From positions 1 to 5,964 of the forward strand of contig CAYQTK010000245.1 of the NCBI GenBank assembly GCA_964420375.1: DNA of 5,964 nucleotides, given 5' to 3'. Below, piece after piece: positions 1 through 5,514 of this stretch. This DNA comes from CAYQTK01 sp964420375 (GTDB lineage: Bacteria > RBG-13-61-14 > DATKZS01). How positions within the stretch are numbered: the first letter of the stretch is position 1; each line of letters opens with the position of its first letter. The notes below the pieces were generated by a model, which saw only the letters and a list, made by a program, of their open reading frames with translations, made no database searches and had not been told where the DNA came from. A program made the position numbers and the translations under genes.

Positions 1-14
1 GCCAGCTAATGTCG

Positions 15-32
15 GGTTGATTAATTTCAACC
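15..32. other. Small AT-loop hairpin at left edge
   Basis: GGTTGA at 15-20 pairs with TCAACC at 27-32 around the loop TTAATT. No U-run follows on either strand, so it is not a clear terminator. The first 67 bases hold nothing else I recognise, and no gene is seen there. The same stem sequence (GGTTGA/TCAACC) appears at 1857-1870 in the rho leader, which may be coincidence. Confidence 0.35.
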
Positions 33-122
33 AATCACTATAGCCGCCAGATTTTGACCTGCGACCCGACACAAAGACGCGGTCAAAGCAGTAGTGGCGG
101 CACACAGTAGAATTTATAAGCT

Positions 123-162
123 GCGTGCGAGCGACTTCAGTCGCAAAGAAAGCCGCTCGCAC
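123..162 (+). repeat. REP-like palindromic element, copy 1
   Basis: The head GCGTGCGA is followed by the hairpin GCGAC-TTCA-GTCGC (131-144). A distal inverted arm at 154-162 (CGCTCGCAC) is the perfect 9-base complement of GTGCGAGCG at 125-133. The unit can therefore fold either as a short inner hairpin or as a long outer stem, and the two compete for bases 131-133. An AT-only hairpin, ACAAAAA/TTTTTGT, follows at 161-178. The form resembles REP elements mobilised by RAYT transposases, but family membership is an inference. Confidence 0.7.
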
Positions 163-240
163 AAAAACTGTTTTTTGTAAGTGACAAAAACAATTGAGAA
201 CAAACAGTAGTGTCTTGTAAAGATTGAAACGAAGCATTCT

Positions 241-277
241 GTGCAAGCGACGGAAGTCGCAGGATAGTCTCTCGCAC
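241..277 (+). repeat. REP-like palindromic element, copy 2
   Basis: GTGCAA is followed by the hairpin GCGAC-GGAA-GTCGC (247-260), whose loop fits the GNRA pattern on the plus strand. The distal arm CTCTCGCAC (269-277) pairs with GTGCAAG (241-247) except for one A-C mismatch at 245/273. The stem is identical to the other copies while the loop differs, so base pairing rather than loop sequence appears to be preserved. Confidence 0.65.
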
Positions 278-330
278 TGAAATTACTCTTTTGGGAGACG
301 ACGAAAAACGCTTGACAGGGCAGTAGTTTC

Positions 331-1719
331 CTACCGGTTCATGGATGCCAGGAACTCTTCGTTGTTCTTGGTCCCGCCTATCTTGTCGAGCAGGAACTCC
401 ATGGCGTCAATGGTATTGAGAGGAGAGAGCACCTTTCGAAGCAGCCATACCCGCTGGCGAACATGATCGGGGACCAGCAGTTCCTCCCGCCGGGTCGCAG
501 AGCGGTTTATGTCCACCGCCGGGAAGATGCGCTTTTCCATGAGCCGCCGGTCGAGCTGGATTTCGCAGTTGCCCGTGCCCTTGAACTCTTCGAAGATAAC
601 CTCGTCCATGCGGGAGCCGGTATCAATGAGCGAGGTCCCCACAATGGTCAGGCTGCCGCCTTCCTCCACGTTGCGGGCGGCGCCGAAGAACCGCTTGGGC
701 CTTTGCAGGGCGGCAGCGTCCACTCCGCCGGTCAGTATCTTGCCGGAGGGAGGGATCACGTTGTTATATGCCCGGGCCAGCCGGGTAATGGAGTCGAGAA
801 GAATCACTACGTCCCGCTTGTGCTCTACCAGTCGCTTGGCCTTTTCGCTTACCATTTCCGAGACCTGCACGTGACGCTGCGGAGGCTCGTCAAAGGTGGA
901 AGAGACCACCTCGCCCTTGACCGACCGCTGCATGTCGGTGACCTCTTCGGGCCGCTCGTCAATGAGCAGCACGATGAGGTAGAGGTTCGGGAAGTTAGTG
1001 GTCAGGGCGTTGGCTATCTTCTGGAGGATGACCGTCTTGCCGGAGTAAGGCGGCGCAACAATCAGGGCCCGCTGTCCTTTTCCGATAGGCGCGATCAGGT
1101 CCAGGATGCGTGTGGTGTACTCCTGGGGGTCGTACTCCATCTGCATCCACTCTTCGGGGTACAGGGGGGTCAAATTATCGAAGAGGATCTTATCCCGGGT
1201 TGATTCCGGATCTTCGTGGTTTATGGCCTCGACCTTGAGAAGCGCGAAATATCGCTCGGAGTCCTTGGGCGTCCGGATCTGGCCGGCCACGGTATCGCCG
1301 GTACGGAGGTTGAACTTCCGGATCTGGCTGGGTGACACGTAGATATCGTCCGGTCCGGGAAGGTAGTTGTAGGAAGGAGAGCGCAGGAAGCCGAACCCGT
1401 CGGGCAGTATCTCCAGGACACCTTCACCGTAAATAAGCCCGTTTCGCTCCGCGCGCCTCTGCAGGATGGAGAATATCAGGTCTGCCTTGCGGAGACCCGC
1501 TGCCCCTTCCACGCCGAGATGCTTGGCTATCTTCAGAAGCTCGGATATCTTCCTTTGCTTGAGCTCTTTTAAGTTCAACTGGGCAAAGTCTATGCCCGCC
1601 TCTGCAGCAGCCTTCTCCGGCGTCTTCTCTTTTCCGCCGTTCTCTTCCGTTTGTTCCGGAGTTTCTTTGGAATTCTTCTCTTCTTTTTTGTCCTGATTGT
1701 TCTTGGACGTCCTTGCCAT
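331..1719 (-). CDS. rho: Transcription termination factor Rho
   Basis: Hexameric RNA-dependent ATPase that loads on nascent untranslated RNA and releases RNA polymerase. The 462-residue length is somewhat greater than the roughly 420 of E. coli, because of a charged, low-complexity N-terminus (residues 1 to about 45). Next come the Rho N-terminal helical domain (about 48-92) and the cold-shock-like RNA-binding domain (GEGVLEILPDGFGFLR, 98-113). The ATPase domain carries a P-loop APPYSGKT (222-229, K228), catalytic-Glu segment LLIDERPEEV (251-260), Walker B VVILLDS (304-310, D309), R-loop SGKILTGGVDAAALQRP (325-341) and GTGNCEIQLDRR (381-392). The Tyr at 225 replaces the Lys/Arg I expect before the GKT. 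The start is supported by AAAGGAG (1726-1732) six bases upstream; the stop is TAG. The usual neighbours rpmE and prfA are not adjacent. The identification is secure. Confidence 0.98.
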   Translation of the reverse strand: MARTSKNNQDKKEEKNSKETPEQTEENGGKEKTPEKAAAEAGIDFAQLNLKELKQRKISELLKIAKHLGVEGAAGLRKADLIFSILQRRAERNGLIYGEGVLEILPDGFGFLRSPSYNYLPGPDDIYVSPSQIRKFNLRTGDTVAGQIRTPKDSERYFALLKVEAINHEDPESTRDKILFDNLTPLYPEEWMQMEYDPQEYTTRILDLIAPIGKGQRALIVAPPYSGKTVILQKIANALTTNFPNLYLIVLLIDERPEEVTDMQRSVKGEVVSSTFDEPPQRHVQVSEMVSEKAKRLVEHKRDVVILLDSITRLARAYNNVIPPSGKILTGGVDAAALQRPKRFFGAARNVEEGGSLTIVGTSLIDTGSRMDEVIFEEFKGTGNCEIQLDRRLMEKRIFPAVDINRSATRREELLVPDHVRQRVWLLRKVLSPLNTIDAMEFLLDKIGGTKNNEEFLASMNR

Positions 1720-1725
1720 AACTTG

Positions 1726-1732
1726 CTCCTTT
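1726..1732 (-). promoter_or_regulatory. Ribosome binding site of rho
   Basis: On the minus strand AAAGGAG lies six bases before the ATG at 1719. It fixes the start of the 462-residue form, and the charged N-terminal extension is therefore translated. Confidence 0.8.
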
Positions 1733-1854
1733 AAAAGCTAGGCTTCCCCCTCTTCACCAGCCGGAGAGAAATATCCGAGTGAAGTTGTGAGATAATAAAA
1801 TAAAGGAAAGAACGATGTTTTCATAAAAATGGGATTTGGTTCTTCCGGAAAACT

Positions 1855-1872
1855 CAGGTTGATCTCAACCTG
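1855..1872 (-). other. Perfect inverted repeat in rho leader (possible attenuator stem)
   Basis: CAGGTTGA (1855-1862) and TCAACCTG (1865-1872) are exact complements. The realistic fold is a 7-base-pair stem with a 4-base loop, extendable by a G-U pair. On the minus strand it is followed by GAGTTTTCC, too poor a U-tract for a confident intrinsic terminator. It could be an attenuator or a pause hairpin. Confidence 0.45.
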
Positions 1873-2005
1873 GAGGCATTAAACCTGAAGACATGCAAAT
1901 TAATCTTTAACTTTCACCTCGTGAACAACTAATCCCCGAAGGCCCGGGGTGTGAATATGGTCTTGTCAGGGAATTACAGGAAGTAACCTGGAATCTATTG
2001 ATATT

Positions 2006-2033
2006 ACTTTAGCAGCCCTGAAAAGTTTGTCAA
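2006..2033 (-). promoter_or_regulatory. Sigma-70-type promoter, probably for rho
   Basis: On the minus strand a perfect -35 box TTGACA (2028-2033) is followed, after a 16-base spacer, by TAAAGT (2006-2011), a 4-of-6 match to TATAAT. The predicted start is near position 1999. It lies in the gap after the methyltransferase gene and points at rho, so rho can be expressed apart from the upstream operon. The -10 is imperfect and the call rests on pattern alone. Confidence 0.5.
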
Positions 2034-2170
2034 GTCAAAAATGCAAGTTGAGCCCCCTTATTTTTTAATCGTGATTGCACTTTTGCCAGGCAATGATGAA
2101 GCGCGACTGGCATAGTGGCGCATACTGCTGAAATCGGCCTGGTGATCTGTCAAGCTTACACTGATGCATA

Positions 2171-2193
2171 GCGTGCGAGCGACTTTCAGTCGC
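2171..2193 (+). repeat. REP-like palindromic element, copy 3
   Basis: The head GCGTGCGA is followed by GCGACT-TTC-AGTCGC, a 6-base-pair stem. It is the same family as copies 1 and 2, with one extra T in the loop, and lacks the inverted distal arm of copies 1 and 2. Confidence 0.7.
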
Positions 2194-2220
2194 GATGTTT
2201 CTTCATCTATATAAATGAAT

Positions 2221-2242
2221 CGAGCAAGCGACTTTCAGTCGC
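2221..2242 (+). repeat. REP-like palindromic element, copy 4
   Basis: CGAGCAA is followed by GCGACT-TTC-AGTCGC, with loop and stem identical to copy 3. Its core starts 49 bases after that of copy 3. The head carries the same G-to-A change as copy 2 (AAGCGAC rather than GAGCGAC). Confidence 0.7.
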
Positions 2243-2257
2243 GACAAAAAATGATTT

Positions 2258-2278
2258 GCGTGCGAGCGACTTCAGTCG
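2258..2278 (+). repeat. REP-like palindromic element, copy 5
   Basis: GCGTGCGA is followed by GCGAC-TTCA-GTCG and then A, so the last stem pair is lost. It matches copy 1 over 21 bases (123-143), although that copy lies on the far side of rho. Core spacing from copy 4 is 38 bases. Confidence 0.7.
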
Positions 2279-2338
2279 ACAAGGATCGCCATAAAATTTT
2301 TACAGGGCCGTGAATAAGGTGGGTTTAAATCAAATGTT

Positions 2339-2989
2339 TCACGGGTAAGGGACTAATACCTTCTTTTGTGCCAATATAGAGAATCCTTGGTCTAAGCGAG
2401 GCAGTTTTAGGGGGATGAAGCCAAATGCTTGCAAGATTCTGATAGTGTCAACGAGGGTGGGGATGGAATGCCTTTTAAGCTCTTCCGGCAGATAATCTTC
2501 GCCGAAAATCTCTTCCATTTTTTCCGATTGCACTATGGCCAGCTTGGCGCCGGGAGCCAGCACCCGGCTTATTTCATTCAAGGCCCGTGGCGGGCAGTCG
2601 AAAAGATGGAAGCAGTTGAAACAAATGGCGGCTTCCATCGAGTTGTCTTCAAGGGGAATATCCACCGCCGAGCCCGCATGATACGCAACGTTGGGGAAAG
2701 ACCTCTCATCGCGGGCCCTTTTTATCATCTTGGGTGAAAGGTCAAAGGAAAACACAAAACCGTCCCTGCCGACGGCCCGGCTCAACTCGGCGGTCAGCCG
2801 TCCGGCGCCGCATCCCGGTTCCAGCACATAACTGCCGGGCGCCAGGTCCAATTCGCGGATGGCTTTCCAGGCGATCATGTGTTCCCGCTCGGATAATTCG
2901 GACCACTGTATCTGGTCCGCCATTTTCTCGAAGAAGTCCCTGGTGATCGCTTCTTTGCCGTTATAAGGCGGTTGATTCCGACCAATCAT
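2339..2989 (-). CDS. Class I SAM-dependent methyltransferase (UbiE/type 11-like)
   Basis: This 216-residue cytoplasmic protein has a Rossmann-fold methyltransferase core. Motif I is VLEPGCGAGRL (55-65), which binds the methionine end of SAM. The acidic residue after strand 2 is D83 in FSFDLSPKM (80-88), expected to hold the ribose. The adenine region is around SAVDIPLEDNSME (107-119), and the post-motif segment is CFNCFHLFDCPPRALNEISRVL (123-144). The length is ordinary for a stand-alone small-molecule methyltransferase, and no substrate-specific domain is visible. GGAG (2998-3001) lies eight bases before the ATG and supports the start; the stop is TGA. It follows the exported FmdE gene after 52 bases and is probably the last gene of the operon. 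It may act on the metallophore or cofactor the operon handles, which is inference only. The fold assignment is firm; the substrate is unknown. Confidence 0.85.
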   Translation of the reverse strand: MIGRNQPPYNGKEAITRDFFEKMADQIQWSELSEREHMIAWKAIRELDLAPGSYVLEPGCGAGRLTAELSRAVGRDGFVFSFDLSPKMIKRARDERSFPNVAYHAGSAVDIPLEDNSMEAAICFNCFHLFDCPPRALNEISRVLAPGAKLAIVQSEKMEEIFGEDYLPEELKRHSIPTLVDTIRILQAFGFIPLKLPRLDQGFSILAQKKVLVPYP

Positions 2990-3006
2990 TTTAACCGCTC
3001 CATTGG

Positions 3007-3025
3007 CCGCCCTTCCCTTTGGCGG
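3007..3025 (-). other. GC hairpin in the gap before the methyltransferase gene
   Basis: CCGCC (3007-3011) and GGCGG (3021-3025) form a 5-base-pair stem with a 9-base loop, about 15-35 bases past the stop of the exported FmdE gene. No U-run follows on the minus strand, so it is not a standard terminator. It could reduce read-through or protect mRNA ends. Confidence 0.35.
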
Positions 3026-3041
3026 ATCGTGTTTGGGCCTA

Positions 3042-4193
3042 TCATTTTTTCATGCCGAGCTTTACCAGCGGGTCCACGCCCGGCCGGGCCCACTCAATTG
3101 GAGACACTCCTTCAGGGAGCTCGAAGGTTTTAATGATCCTTACAAATTGCTCCGGCTTGTCCATGCGCTCCAGAACCCACATGGATATACAGAGCTTCTC
3201 CATCTCCATGCTCCCGGTTTTCGGGCATCCGATATCCGGCCATCTTTCTCCGAAAGCCAGGATTACTCCTTCCCATTTTTTTGTCTGCATATTCTGGCGA
3301 TACACAATAGTCGAGGCCTTTTTGGCGTCCTCGGTTCGAGATTCTTTGTCCGCGTCCGTAGGATAACTGAGCACGTAGTTTCTTTTTCCGGGAGTTGCGT
3401 TAAGCAGAACCATCAGGGTGTCTTCCTTGCACCAGGGGTCAACGGTATGCACAAAGTACCCGGAATCTCCAGCCGGGAAGTTTTCATTTAGGAACTTGAC
3501 CATGAGGACCCCCGATGCTATCCCCGGGCAAAAGTGGTCGTGAAATTCCAAGGCTCTGACCAGCGAGGTGGGGGCGCCCTTGGCGATCGCGTTGGCTATG
3601 GTTATAATTCTGAACTCGTTTCCGCCGAACACTTTGTTCTCGAACTTGGTCTTGAAATCGCCGGCATGCTGGAAAATATGATCGGCGTCCACGCGTTCCA
3701 AGGCTGAGACTGCGAACAATTCGTCCGGGGCGTCCTTGAAATTCATGCCCGTTTTTCCGACTGCGGGCGGGTCAACCTCTAAGTAAACGCAGTTGCCAGA
3801 GAGCTTATCAAATACGGCAAACCAAAGCGGAGTCCAAGGCGAGGAATGAACTTCGATCAGCGTGTTGCGGCCCCGGCTCGCGCCGGTGACGCTTGCCAGA
3901 CCGTCGAGCGCGGCCTGGGTCGCGGCGCCGTTAACCTCAGCGTATCCAGCGTTTGTTAAAACGATAAGGTCCTCTTTCCGTGGATTGGCATTGGCTTTTT
4001 CCATCATGCTCAGTGATCTGCGTGCGGCCGTCTCGCCTATAGCCGCCCACTTGTCATAGCCGGACCCAGAGGCTTCATTCGCTTTTGTCTTCGCAAAAAG
4101 ACACAGGCCGCAGACGGAGAACAGGACGATCATGGTAAATAATAAGCGCCCGCGTTTTTCCGAGACAACAGAGATGTTTCCAATTATCTTCAT
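3042..4193 (-). CDS. Predicted exported FmdE-family protein, two-domain and divergent
   Basis: 383 residues, against about 200 for ordinary FmdE proteins. The N-terminus looks like a Sec signal: basic K13/R14/R16, a hydrophobic core 17-34, and a possible cut near A38. No lipobox is seen, so a periplasmic or membrane-anchored protein is predicted. Residues about 45-200 form a region with NAGYAEVNG (81-89) and a Trp-rich VHSSPWTPLWFAVF (115-128). The FmdE signature follows: LEFHDHFCPGIASG (215-228), with H218, H220 and C222, where Asp replaces the usual Gly between the histidines. The second FmdE motif is altered: WCKEDTLMVLLNATPGKRNY (254-273) keeps C255, but NA stands where GC is usual. Other cysteines are C135, C323 and C335. 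The start has only a weak upstream GGATGG, but no better start is seen. It follows the canonical FmdE gene after 30 bases. A metal or chelate-binding role is inferred. Confidence 0.75.
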   Translation of the reverse strand: MKIIGNISVVSEKRGRLLFTMIVLFSVCGLCLFAKTKANEASGSGYDKWAAIGETAARRSLSMMEKANANPRKEDLIVLTNAGYAEVNGAATQAALDGLASVTGASRGRNTLIEVHSSPWTPLWFAVFDKLSGNCVYLEVDPPAVGKTGMNFKDAPDELFAVSALERVDADHIFQHAGDFKTKFENKVFGGNEFRIITIANAIAKGAPTSLVRALEFHDHFCPGIASGVLMVKFLNENFPAGDSGYFVHTVDPWCKEDTLMVLLNATPGKRNYVLSYPTDADKESRTEDAKKASTIVYRQNMQTKKWEGVILAFGERWPDIGCPKTGSMEMEKLCISMWVLERMDKPEQFVRIIKTFELPEGVSPIEWARPGVDPLVKLGMKK

Positions 4194-4223
4194 TTAAGCT
4201 AACCATCCGTTTAAATAAAGGAT

Positions 4224-4856
4224 TCAAGGATTTTCGGCGCATCCCCGGCAGAGCTTGCCGGAGTCCGTGCTCACTATCTTGGAGCGCATGGTCGGTTCGC
4301 CGCAACTAGAGCAGATTTCCGAGGGCTCGATCCTCGCCTTGGGCGGAACCTGCGCCTGAACTTGGGAGCAGGTGAAAAGCTCATCGTCTGGAGTTTCCAG
4401 CACCTCCCGGGAGCGCTTGAGGTGCAGTTCATGAAACCGTTTCTTCTCTTCCTGATCGGCCTCGCCGGAGAGGTATTTCTTAATCAGGGACATGTGCTCT
4501 TCATCAGGCTTGTACGCACCCGGCTTGAGCGATGCGCGCACGCCCTGGCCGGTCTTTCGGCTGAACAGGGTCAAGGCCATTTTCCCGTAGTCCCGGTAAA
4601 GGAAATTCCCTTTGCCGAAGGTGCAGCCGGTGATCACCTGGACGGCGTCGGCCGAGCAGGCGTCGGTCTCGACAATCGAGGCTAACTCCTCGTCCTCGGC
4701 ACGTTTTTCTTCAAGTTTTGCAAGGCAGAGTTTGGCCGCGCGAAAACCCAGGGACAGCCCCGGGCATATGTGCCCATGAAATTCGGCACAGCGTTTGAAA
4801 TCTTCGGTGGCCATAATTTCGTCGGCGCTCGGGGGAATCGATGTTTTTAATGCCAT
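4224..4856 (-). CDS. FmdE-family protein with C-terminal zinc-finger-like module
   Basis: A 210-residue cytoplasmic protein of family PF02663, named after a gene in molybdenum formylmethanofuran dehydrogenase operons; its biochemical role is not established. The signature CAEFHGHICPGLSLG (23-37) supplies C23, H27, H29 and C31. The second motif, ACSADAVQVITGCTFGKGN (66-84), supplies C67 and C78. A helical linker (about 117-155) leads to C163 and a four-cysteine module CSSC (182-185) and CRGC (203-206), likely binding zinc. Both halves look intact. The chosen start has AGGAGG (4865-4870) eight bases upstream; an in-frame ATG 40 codons earlier would overlap the TrmO-like gene and is not favoured. 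One base separates this gene from that one, so translation is probably coupled. Since formylmethanofuran dehydrogenase subunits are absent here, methanogenesis is not implied. Confidence 0.88.
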   Translation of the reverse strand: MALKTSIPPSADEIMATEDFKRCAEFHGHICPGLSLGFRAAKLCLAKLEEKRAEDEELASIVETDACSADAVQVITGCTFGKGNFLYRDYGKMALTLFSRKTGQGVRASLKPGAYKPDEEHMSLIKKYLSGEADQEEKKRFHELHLKRSREVLETPDDELFTCSQVQAQVPPKARIEPSEICSSCGEPTMRSKIVSTDSGKLCRGCAENP

Positions 4857-4857
4857 T

Positions 4858-5409
4858 TTAAGGGCCTCCTTCTTCAAGTTCACGATGGATTTGTTCCATC
4901 CACGCCGGGACGGCCGGGTTTTCAATCCGATAATAATGCTTGGAATAAGGCTTGATGTCGATGATGGGACTTCCATCCACGGCCTCCAGGCCCTTGACCT
5001 TGAGGATGTTGCCGTTCCTTTCGACGAGTTTGACCGCCGTCACCAGGATCGGGTTGGGCCGCGCCGGGCTACAGGTGGCTAAGATGCCCTGCCGGGGGAG
5101 GTCCTTTCGGCCCATGGGGTGCACCTTTCGGAGGCTCCGTCGCTCGGGGGCGATCAGGTGGGGCCAATACAAAACCAGTATATGGGAAAATCCCTCGATG
5201 CCGTCAAGAATTTCGGCAAGCTCCGGCGCGATGATCAACTCGGAGACATGATTCTGGAGGGCCTTCTGATGCTCGCGAACTTCTTCCATGTGCTCCTTAA
5301 GCTCCAGGTCCGACTCGCCGGCATAAAGCAAGGGTTTTTTAAATTCACTCCTTACCACGCCCACGGGTTTAAGCTCAAGTTCGGGCACATTGTTTCCATC
5401 CATCTCCAT
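4858..5409 (-). CDS. TsaA/TrmO-like SAM-binding protein
   Basis: A 183-residue protein of the TsaA/YaeB beta-barrel family. E. coli TrmO, of the same family, N6-methylates t6A at position 37 of certain tRNAs. Visible family segments are PVGVVRSEFK (15-24), GIEGFSHILVLYWPH (70-84), the signature ATCSPARPNPILVTAVKL (111-128), and VKGLEAVDGSPIIDIKPY (138-155). The usual signature is ATRSPxRPNPIG; here Arg is Cys (C113) and Gly is Leu (L122). It lacks the C-terminal extension of the longer gamma-proteobacterial proteins. AAGGA (5416-5420) six bases upstream supports the first ATG; a second lies two codons on. It sits between a TonB receptor and an FmdE gene with one-base spacing to the latter. 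This context favours a specialised paralog acting on a metal or chelate pathway over housekeeping tRNA modification, so I give no symbol. The fold is well supported; the substrate is open. Confidence 0.82.
   Translation of the reverse strand: MEMDGNNVPELELKPVGVVRSEFKKPLLYAGESDLELKEHMEEVREHQKALQNHVSELIIAPELAEILDGIEGFSHILVLYWPHLIAPERRSLRKVHPMGRKDLPRQGILATCSPARPNPILVTAVKLVERNGNILKVKGLEAVDGSPIIDIKPYSKHYYRIENPAVPAWMEQIHRELEEGGP
4865..4870 (-). promoter_or_regulatory. Start-deciding ribosome binding site of the FmdE gene, inside the TrmO-like gene
   Basis: AGGAGG on the minus strand lies in the last codons of the TrmO-like gene (Gly-Gly-Pro-stop), eight bases before the ATG at 4856. It selects the short 210-residue form of FmdE and implies that ribosomes finishing one gene can start the next. 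Confidence 0.85.
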
Positions 5410-5514
5410 CGCAGGTCCTTTTATTTTCAGCGCATACCGTAATTCCAGCCACGTATTTCTCTTGTTTTAAAGGATCATTTTCCAATGCGGTTCGAAAACG
5501 CCGGAAGTTGCGCC
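5410..5514 (-). other. Short spacer between TonB receptor and TrmO-like gene
   Basis: Apart from the ribosome binding site at 5416-5420, these 105 bases show no strong hairpin with a U-run and no good promoter on the minus strand. Read-through from the receptor gene into the downstream genes is therefore plausible, but not shown. Confidence 0.4.

Larger units (their letters stand above)
68..330. repeat. Degenerate 116-base tandem repeat downstream of rho
   Basis: Landmarks recur with a fixed period. CAGTAG occurs at 89, 205 and 321, exactly 116 bases apart each time. The palindrome core GCGAC occurs at 131 and 247, again 116 apart. The head GTGC(G/A)AG starts at 125 and 241, and the distal arm CTCGCAC starts at 156 and 271. 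An A-rich block beginning GAC lies about 21 bases before each CAGTAG (68, 183, 300). Between landmarks the units have diverged strongly. That makes two full units and a third partial one abutting the rho stop codon at 331-333. No credible gene lies here. An older, more degenerate unit may extend toward position 1 (AGCCGC at 42 resembles 151), but this is weak. Confidence 0.7.
1720..2005 (-). promoter_or_regulatory. Long rho 5' leader with hairpins
   Basis: If the promoter at 2006-2033 is used, the rho mRNA has an untranslated leader of about 280 bases. Two stems are visible. CAGGTTG/CAACCTG at 1855-1872 (7-8 base pairs) is followed on the minus strand by GAGTTTTCC. CCCCG/CGGGG at 1934-1949 has a 6-base loop. 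No leader reading frame or known riboswitch is recognised. In E. coli, rho is autoregulated by Rho-dependent attenuation in a leader of similar size, so the same control is plausible here. The stems are seen directly; their function is inferred. Confidence 0.45.
2034..2338. other. Non-coding spacer between methyltransferase and rho promoter
   Basis: No reading frame of useful length or RNA gene is seen. The spacer holds three REP-like hairpins (2171-2278) immediately downstream of the methyltransferase gene. The stretch from 2034 to 2170 has only a small inverted repeat, TTGCC-A-GGCAA, near 2083-2093. I find no convincing intrinsic terminator for the methyltransferase operon; the clustered hairpins could act at its 3' end. 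Confidence 0.5.

Noticed and set aside
68..330. CRISPR array
   Set aside because: The period of 116 bases is too long, and only short motifs are conserved. There is no constant 24-40 base repeat with equal unique spacers, and no cas gene is present.
463..1203. Long plus-strand frame of 246 codons opposite rho
   Set aside because: It is a shadow of the strongly conserved rho gene. It has no recognisable domain, and its composition (rich in Arg, Gly, His) is typical of an antisense reading frame.
2060..2066. T-run on the plus strand as an intrinsic terminator
   Set aside because: No stem precedes it, and no plus-strand gene ends here.
2148..2153. Second TTGACA on the minus strand as a promoter for rho
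   Set aside because: No acceptable -10 box at 16-18 bases; the following bases read CAGCAG.
3003..3491. Plus-strand frame of 162 codons opposite the exported FmdE gene
   Set aside because: It is antisense to a gene with family motifs and a signal peptide, and its own translation shows no recognisable domain.
4075..4305. Minus-strand frame of 76 codons across the junction of the two FmdE genes
   Set aside because: It overlaps the end of one real gene and the start of the next in another frame, and no motif is seen.
4224..4856. Evidence of methanogenesis or a formylmethanofuran dehydrogenase operon
   Set aside because: The family name is historical. None of the catalytic subunits is present, and the TonB receptor shows that this is an outer-membrane bacterium.
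4857..4976. 40-residue N-terminal extension of the FmdE protein from an upstream ATG
   Set aside because: It would lie wholly within the TrmO-like gene, while a strong AGGAGG sits eight bases before the inner ATG at 4856, where family similarity begins shortly after.
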